Source: an uncultured Lachnospiraceae bacterium (GTDB lineage: Bacteria; Bacillota; Clostridia; Lachnospirales; Lachnospiraceae). Taken from it: a stretch of 10,216 bases of DNA. The DNA is taken from contig CAJUEI010000135.1 in assembly GCA_910585255.1 (NCBI GenBank), positions 1 to 10,216 of the forward strand, given 5' to 3'. Positions 7,300 to 10,216 of the stretch are shown here, piece after piece; positions within the stretch are counted from its first letter, which is position 1, and each line of letters starts with the position of its first letter. The translations under genes were made by a program, and so were the position numbers. Below the pieces are notes generated by a model that saw only the letters and a program-made list of their open reading frames with translations, made no database searches and had not been told where the DNA came from.

Positions 7300-7335
7300 C
7301 TGCTCTTACTCTTACTCTTACTTTTGCTCTTGCTC
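7300..7335 (-). repeat. Hexanucleotide repeat across the miaB stop codon
   Basis: On the minus strand there are six hexamers of the form GAGYAA: GAGCAA, GAGCAA, AAGTAA, GAGTAA, GAGTAA, GAGCAG. The first two encode Glu-Gln pairs at the MiaB C terminus, and the third supplies its stop. The next two give further in-frame TAA codons. Gain or loss of a unit would not change the frame. Confidence 0.7.
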
Positions 7336-8769
7336 TCCAATATAATAAAATCCTTTCGCTTCTATTAGTTTTACTGGCAGTATTTTCCCAATCAGCTCTG
7401 TTCCTCCCGGAAAATGCACAATCATATTATTACTTAACCGCCCTGTTACCATCTCAGAATTCTGTGCATTTTGCTCCTCTACCAAAACCAGTTCTGTCTT
7501 TCCAACATCCTTTCCTGTCAACTCAGAAGAAATTTTCTGTACTTCTAAAAGAAGCCGCTCAAATCTCTCCTTTACCACCGTCTCCGGCACTTGCTCCAAC
7601 ATTTCAGCCGCAGGAGTACCCGAACGCTTAGAATAAATAAAAGTAAATGCACTGTCATAGCGAACCCGCCTTACCACATCCAAAGTCTCCAAAAAGTCCT
7701 CTTCCGTCTCTCCGGGAAACCCAACAATAATATCAGTCGTAATAGAAATATCCGGCATCACCGCCCGAATTCGCTCCACTAATCCCAAATACTGCTCTTT
7801 TGTATAATGCCGGTTCATCTTCTTTAAAATCTCCGTACTTCCAGACTGAATCGGCAGATGAATCTGCTTACATATCTTCTGAGACTGAGCCATCACAGCA
7901 ATCAATTCATCCGACAAATCCTTTGGATGAGGTGTCATAAAGCGAATTCTCTCAATTCCCTCCACTGCTTCCACCCTCTGCAAAAGCTGTGCAAATGAAA
8001 CCGGTTCCTTTAATGTCTTCCCATAAGAATTCACATTCTGTCCCAACAGCATTACCTCTACTACGCCATCTGCCGCAAGCCGTTCTACTTCCGCTACAAT
8101 ATCCTCTGGATTTCTGCTGCGTTCCCGCCCCCGCACATAAGGCACAATACAATAACTGCAAAAATTATTACAGCCAAACATAATATTTACTCCAGACTTA
8201 AAAGGAAACTTCCGCTGGTTCGGCAAGTCCTCTACAATTTCCGCCGTATCTTCCCACACATCAATCGTCTGCTTTTCTGTCTGTATCTGCTTATCCAATA
8301 ACTCCGCCAGTTTATAAATATTATGCGTTCCAAATACAATATCCACAAAGCGATAACTTCGCTTTATCGTCTCTATTTCATCTGTTTCCTGCATCATACA
8401 GCCGCAGACCGCAATTTTCATCTTAGGATTTCTTCTCTTTAAAGTCTGCAAAAAGCCAAGTTTCCCATACACTTTCTGATTTGCATTTTCCCGTACTGTA
8501 CAAGTATTATACAACACAAAGTCCGCTTTCTCCGAATCCGCCTCCTGGTATCCAATTGTCCTAAGCACCCCCAATAGCTTTTCCGAATCCCGTGAATTCA
8601 TCTGACATCCAAAAGTCTGAATAAACGCAGTCGGACGGCGTCCGTTTTTCCGTTCAAACTCCCGAACCCACTCCCGACATCTTGCCATAAAATAATACTG
8701 GCGGGCAGGTTCCTCCATAGGAGGCTTTAAATTAATATCTATTTTATCTAAATCAATTTCATTATACAT
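7318..8769 (-). CDS. miaB: tRNA-2-methylthio-N6-dimethylallyladenosine synthase MiaB
   Basis: MiaB is a radical-SAM methylthiotransferase that adds a methylthio group to i6A37 in tRNAs reading UNN codons, improving decoding. Its 483 residues include an N-terminal extension of about 45 residues common in Clostridia. The first cluster is bound by Cys55 (FGCQMN), Cys90 (NTC) and Cys124 (CGC). The radical-SAM cluster is bound by Cys200, Cys204 and Cys207 in GCNNFCSYC, followed by IVPYVRGRERSR. HLPIQSGS and DIIVGFPGET are typical of the family, and a C-terminal TRAM region begins near 415. The ATG is preceded by AAAAGG. Its own promoter and the upstream terminator isolate it from the barnase operon; the HAD gene likely follows in the same transcript. 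All key residues are present. Confidence 0.98.
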   Translation of the reverse strand: MYNEIDLDKIDINLKPPMEEPARQYYFMARCREWVREFERKNGRRPTAFIQTFGCQMNSRDSEKLLGVLRTIGYQEADSEKADFVLYNTCTVRENANQKVYGKLGFLQTLKRRNPKMKIAVCGCMMQETDEIETIKRSYRFVDIVFGTHNIYKLAELLDKQIQTEKQTIDVWEDTAEIVEDLPNQRKFPFKSGVNIMFGCNNFCSYCIVPYVRGRERSRNPEDIVAEVERLAADGVVEVMLLGQNVNSYGKTLKEPVSFAQLLQRVEAVEGIERIRFMTPHPKDLSDELIAVMAQSQKICKQIHLPIQSGSTEILKKMNRHYTKEQYLGLVERIRAVMPDISITTDIIVGFPGETEEDFLETLDVVRRVRYDSAFTFIYSKRSGTPAAEMLEQVPETVVKERFERLLLEVQKISSELTGKDVGKTELVLVEEQNAQNSEMVTGRLSNNMIVHFPGGTELIGKILPVKLIEAKGFYYIGEQEQK

Positions 8770-8805
8770 TTCTCTTAACCTTTTCCCTTTCTATACACCA
8801 TTGAA

Positions 8806-8834
8806 ATTCTATCCGATTGATTTTATAATGTCAA
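8806..8834 (-). promoter_or_regulatory. Promoter of miaB
   Basis: On the minus strand TTGACA (8834-8829) and TAGAAT (8811-8806) are separated by 17 nt, with the ATG of miaB 37 nt beyond. This is a strong sigma-A promoter match in the only gap upstream of miaB. Confidence 0.8.
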
Positions 8835-8852
8835 GTGTTTTCCAATCAACCC

Positions 8853-8899
8853 AAAAAACAAAAAGCCGCCATATAAAGCATCACACCTTATACAACAGC
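8853..8899 (-). terminator. Rho-independent terminator of the barnase/barstar operon
   Basis: On the minus strand GCTGTTGTATAA (8899-8888) pairs along its full 12 nt with TTATATGGCGGC (8876-8865), counting four G.U pairs, with an 11-nt loop. TTTTTGTTTTTT follows. It lies eight bases past the barstar stop. On the plus strand the G.U pairs would become mismatches and no T run follows, so the direction is clear. Confidence 0.8.
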
Positions 8900-8906
8900 C
8901 CATTTT

Positions 8907-9191
8907 CTATCCTCTCTCTTCTTCCTCCACCTTCCATATGATCTTAGGATTTTCTTCCGCCGCCCTAGCAATCACTCCCAATAAAGACGTGACATACTCT
9001 CCAAGATAAGTCTCCATCACACTTTTCCACAAAAACCGAATTTCTGTCTCTTCCCCAAGATCCGTTAAGCAGTCATAAAGAGCATCTAAATTTCTGCCAT
9101 ACCAATAGGGAAAATGCAAAGAAACCGCTAAACTATCATGCAGCATCTCTCTGTCTCTAATCTCTCTCCCATCTAAAACACAAATATTCAT
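8907..9191 (-). CDS. Barstar-family RNase inhibitor (immunity protein)
   Basis: A 94-residue cytoplasmic protein that should bind and block the barnase-type RNase encoded immediately upstream. It aligns by eye with barstar from MNICVLDGREI onwards. The inhibitory helix YWYGRNLDALYDCL (29-42) keeps the barstar pattern YYGxNLDALWD: Asp36 and Asp40 match barstar Asp35 and Asp39, which plug the RNase active site, while Trp38 is replaced by Tyr39. The start is two bases after the RNase stop, so translation is probably coupled. A strong terminator follows. The pairing as toxin and inhibitor rests on family knowledge and gene order. Confidence 0.93.
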   Translation of the reverse strand: MNICVLDGREIRDREMLHDSLAVSLHFPYWYGRNLDALYDCLTDLGEETEIRFLWKSVMETYLGEYVTSLLGVIARAAEENPKIIWKVEEEERG

Positions 9192-9193
9192 TC

Positions 9194-9808
9194 TTACTCC
9201 TCCCCATACAAAAGCTCAAAAGACTGATAATGATCTTCTGTATAATAAATCAATCCATCATTAGAAAACACAATCCGTTTCGCTCCCCGCTTTTTCGCCC
9301 CCATTGTATCAATATCACACTCTGTATAAAACCGCCCCTCTTTCTCTGGCAAAAGCCCCTCATAATTTCCAAACCGATTTCCGCCAATACACATCCCAGG
9401 GGCAAAATCCTCCAAAGACCCGCCTTTCCATCCCAACTTCTCAGCCTCCTTCTTTGTCATATAATTCGAAGGCAGATGTCCATACAAATAAAGATACTCG
9501 GCAACCTCTTCTTTCGAAGAATAAACCCCATCTTCTGCTACCCCAGCCGCCTCTGTCAAATCCAGTACTTCTTCTGTACTCTCTTTCGTATCCTCTTCAA
9601 TCGTCTCCCTACGATTATCCTCACCTATCTCCCCGGCATATTCAGTTGTCTCTTCTTCCGTTCCAAAATCTTCTGTCCCAAAATTTCCCACAGAAGTATC
9701 TAAAACTGGATTTGTCCTCTCTATAAAAACCTGAGAATCTACAGCTCCGCAAGCCCCCAACAAAACCGACAGCAAAAATACAATCAAAATCCTCAAATAC
9801 TTTTTCAT
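9194..9808 (-). CDS. Barnase-family ribonuclease, predicted lipoprotein
   Basis: A 204-residue predicted surface lipoprotein. A hydrophobic signal peptide ends in the lipobox LGAC with Cys20 as the lipidated residue. Residues 45-92 form an acidic Glu/Thr-rich linker, and the RNase domain spans about 97-204. The barnase pattern is complete: HLPSNYMTKKEAEKLGW, APGMCIGGNRFGNYEG, Lys119, Arg149, the general base Glu153, Arg164, Arg168 and the general acid His183 in DHYQSF. An active guanyl-preferring RNase is therefore expected. The ATG has a strong AGGAGG at 9815-9820. The barstar gene follows two bases downstream. The acidic linker probably holds the basic RNase domain away from the cell wall. 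Role (nutrition, competition or RNA turnover) is unknown. Confidence 0.93.
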   Translation of the reverse strand: MKKYLRILIVFLLSVLLGACGAVDSQVFIERTNPVLDTSVGNFGTEDFGTEEETTEYAGEIGEDNRRETIEEDTKESTEEVLDLTEAAGVAEDGVYSSKEEVAEYLYLYGHLPSNYMTKKEAEKLGWKGGSLEDFAPGMCIGGNRFGNYEGLLPEKEGRFYTECDIDTMGAKKRGAKRIVFSNDGLIYYTEDHYQSFELLYGEE

Positions 9809-9844
9809 CTTTCTCCTCCTTTCACACCATAATACAATCCCAAC

Positions 9845-10011
9845 AATTATTCTTCCCTACAAACTTCCATTCCTACCACAATACACCCCCAACAATGTCA
9901 ACAATTACTCTTCCCTACAAACTTCTATTCCTACCACAATACACCCCCAACAATATCAACAATTACTCTTCCCTACAAACTTCCATTCCTACCACAATAC
10001 AATCCCAACTC
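9845..10011. repeat. 58-bp direct tandem repeats upstream of the barnase gene
   Basis: Units start at 9845, 9903 and 9961 with AATTAYTCTTCCCTACAAAC. Two units are full 58-bp copies differing at only a few bases; the third agrees for 40 bp and then diverges. ATACAATCCCAAC flanks the array on both sides (about 9833 and 9998). There are no unique spacers, so this is not a CRISPR. The array lies in the leader or promoter region of the RNase operon and could change leader length by slippage. Confidence 0.85.
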
Positions 10012-10022
10012 AAATAAAACAA
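9994..10022 (-). promoter_or_regulatory. Weak candidate promoter for the barnase/barstar operon
   Basis: On the minus strand TTGTTT (10022-10017) and TATTGT (9999-9994) have 17-nt spacing at the outer edge of the tandem array. Both hexamers are poor matches. If used, the transcript would carry the three repeat units in a leader of about 180 nt. No better promoter is seen between the array and the start codon. Confidence 0.3.
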
Positions 10023-10093
10023 TTCTTCACAAAAATCATTTATCATAAAAAACACCCAACCTGCCCGCCATTTTCCATCTCTACCAACAGGAA

Positions 10094-10216
10094 GAAACAG
10101 CCAGAGCGGGGAAACGGTATCTTGCTGCTGTGACTTCGGAGGAAAGTTAGAAAGTCTTATGCTTCTGTCGATCCCTAGGATTTTTGCCATCTTCTGATGG
10201 CAAAAAAGGGGTGTGT
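10094..10216 (+). ncRNA. Structured non-coding element, copy C (cut by the window end)
   Basis: The conserved opening GAAACAGCCAGAG (10094-10106) is followed by a third, different variable arm (10107-10127), then CTGTGACTTCGG. The first arm of the second stem follows, then GATCC/GGATT and the hairpin TTTTTGCCATC/GATGGCAAAAA. That hairpin carries a paired change (GTCATC/GATGAC in A and B, GCCATC/GATGGC here). The upstream CTACCAACAGGAAG is shared with copy B. The next helix arm reads GGGGTG instead of GGCACG. The sequence stops inside this arm, so the right half, including the partner of the variable arm, is outside the window. Confidence 0.65.

Noticed and set aside
9230..9726. Two long plus-strand frames of 157 and 140 codons
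   Set aside because: They lie antisense to the clear barnase lipoprotein gene and have biased shadow composition.
9845..10011. CRISPR array
   Set aside because: Repeats are directly abutting 58-bp units without unique spacers, and no cas genes are nearby.
9963..10190. 75-codon minus-strand frame over copy C and the tandem repeat
   Set aside because: It spans repeat DNA, has no supporting start signals and no recognisable protein features.

Overview
The window looks like low-GC Bacillota DNA, most likely a gut-type Clostridia of the Lachnospiraceae kind. This is inferred from A/T-rich intergenic DNA, strong AAGGAG-type ribosome binding sites, sigma-A-like promoters, a MiaB with a clostridial-style N-terminal extension, and a lipid-anchored barnase/barstar pair. 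No RNA gene or protein seen here fixes the genus.

Layout. Positions 1-107 hold a hairpin repeat fragment. On the minus strand follow a UDP-sugar pyrophosphorylase (202-1434) and mutS (1516-4167, GTG start, extended -10 promoter near 4254). From about 4361 to 5746 there is an accessory island. Its ends are two inverted copies (A and B) of a roughly 250-bp structured non-coding element. Between them are unrecognised ORF remnants and a second, rearranged copy of the hairpin repeat. A plus-strand DUF4253 gene with its own promoter (5856-6635) follows, then minus-strand genes for a YihX-like HAD phosphatase (6638-7237) and miaB (7318-8769). Further right are a barnase-type lipoprotein RNase and its barstar inhibitor (minus strand, 9808 to 8907, ending in a clear terminator). 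Next comes a 58-bp tandem repeat array in the leader of that operon. A third copy (C) of the structured element is cut by the window end.

How genes relate. mutS (mismatch repair) and miaB (tRNA methylthiolation) are commonly adjacent in Clostridia. Here they lie on the same strand but are separated by about 3.1 kb containing the HAD gene, the DUF4253 gene and the island. The barnase/barstar pair is a self-contained secreted RNase plus cytoplasmic immunity unit.

Main discovery candidate. The three element copies share a nearly identical core, but the outer stem (15 bp in A, 21 bp in B) has a different sequence in each copy. In both complete copies the two arms remain complementary: perfectly in B, with one G.U pair in A. 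Compensatory changes also occur in two internal helices, and the G.U pairs make sense in only one orientation. This points to a mobile or dispersed structured RNA (or hairpin DNA) family whose closing stem is hypervariable but always self-complementary. I do not recognise it as a known family.
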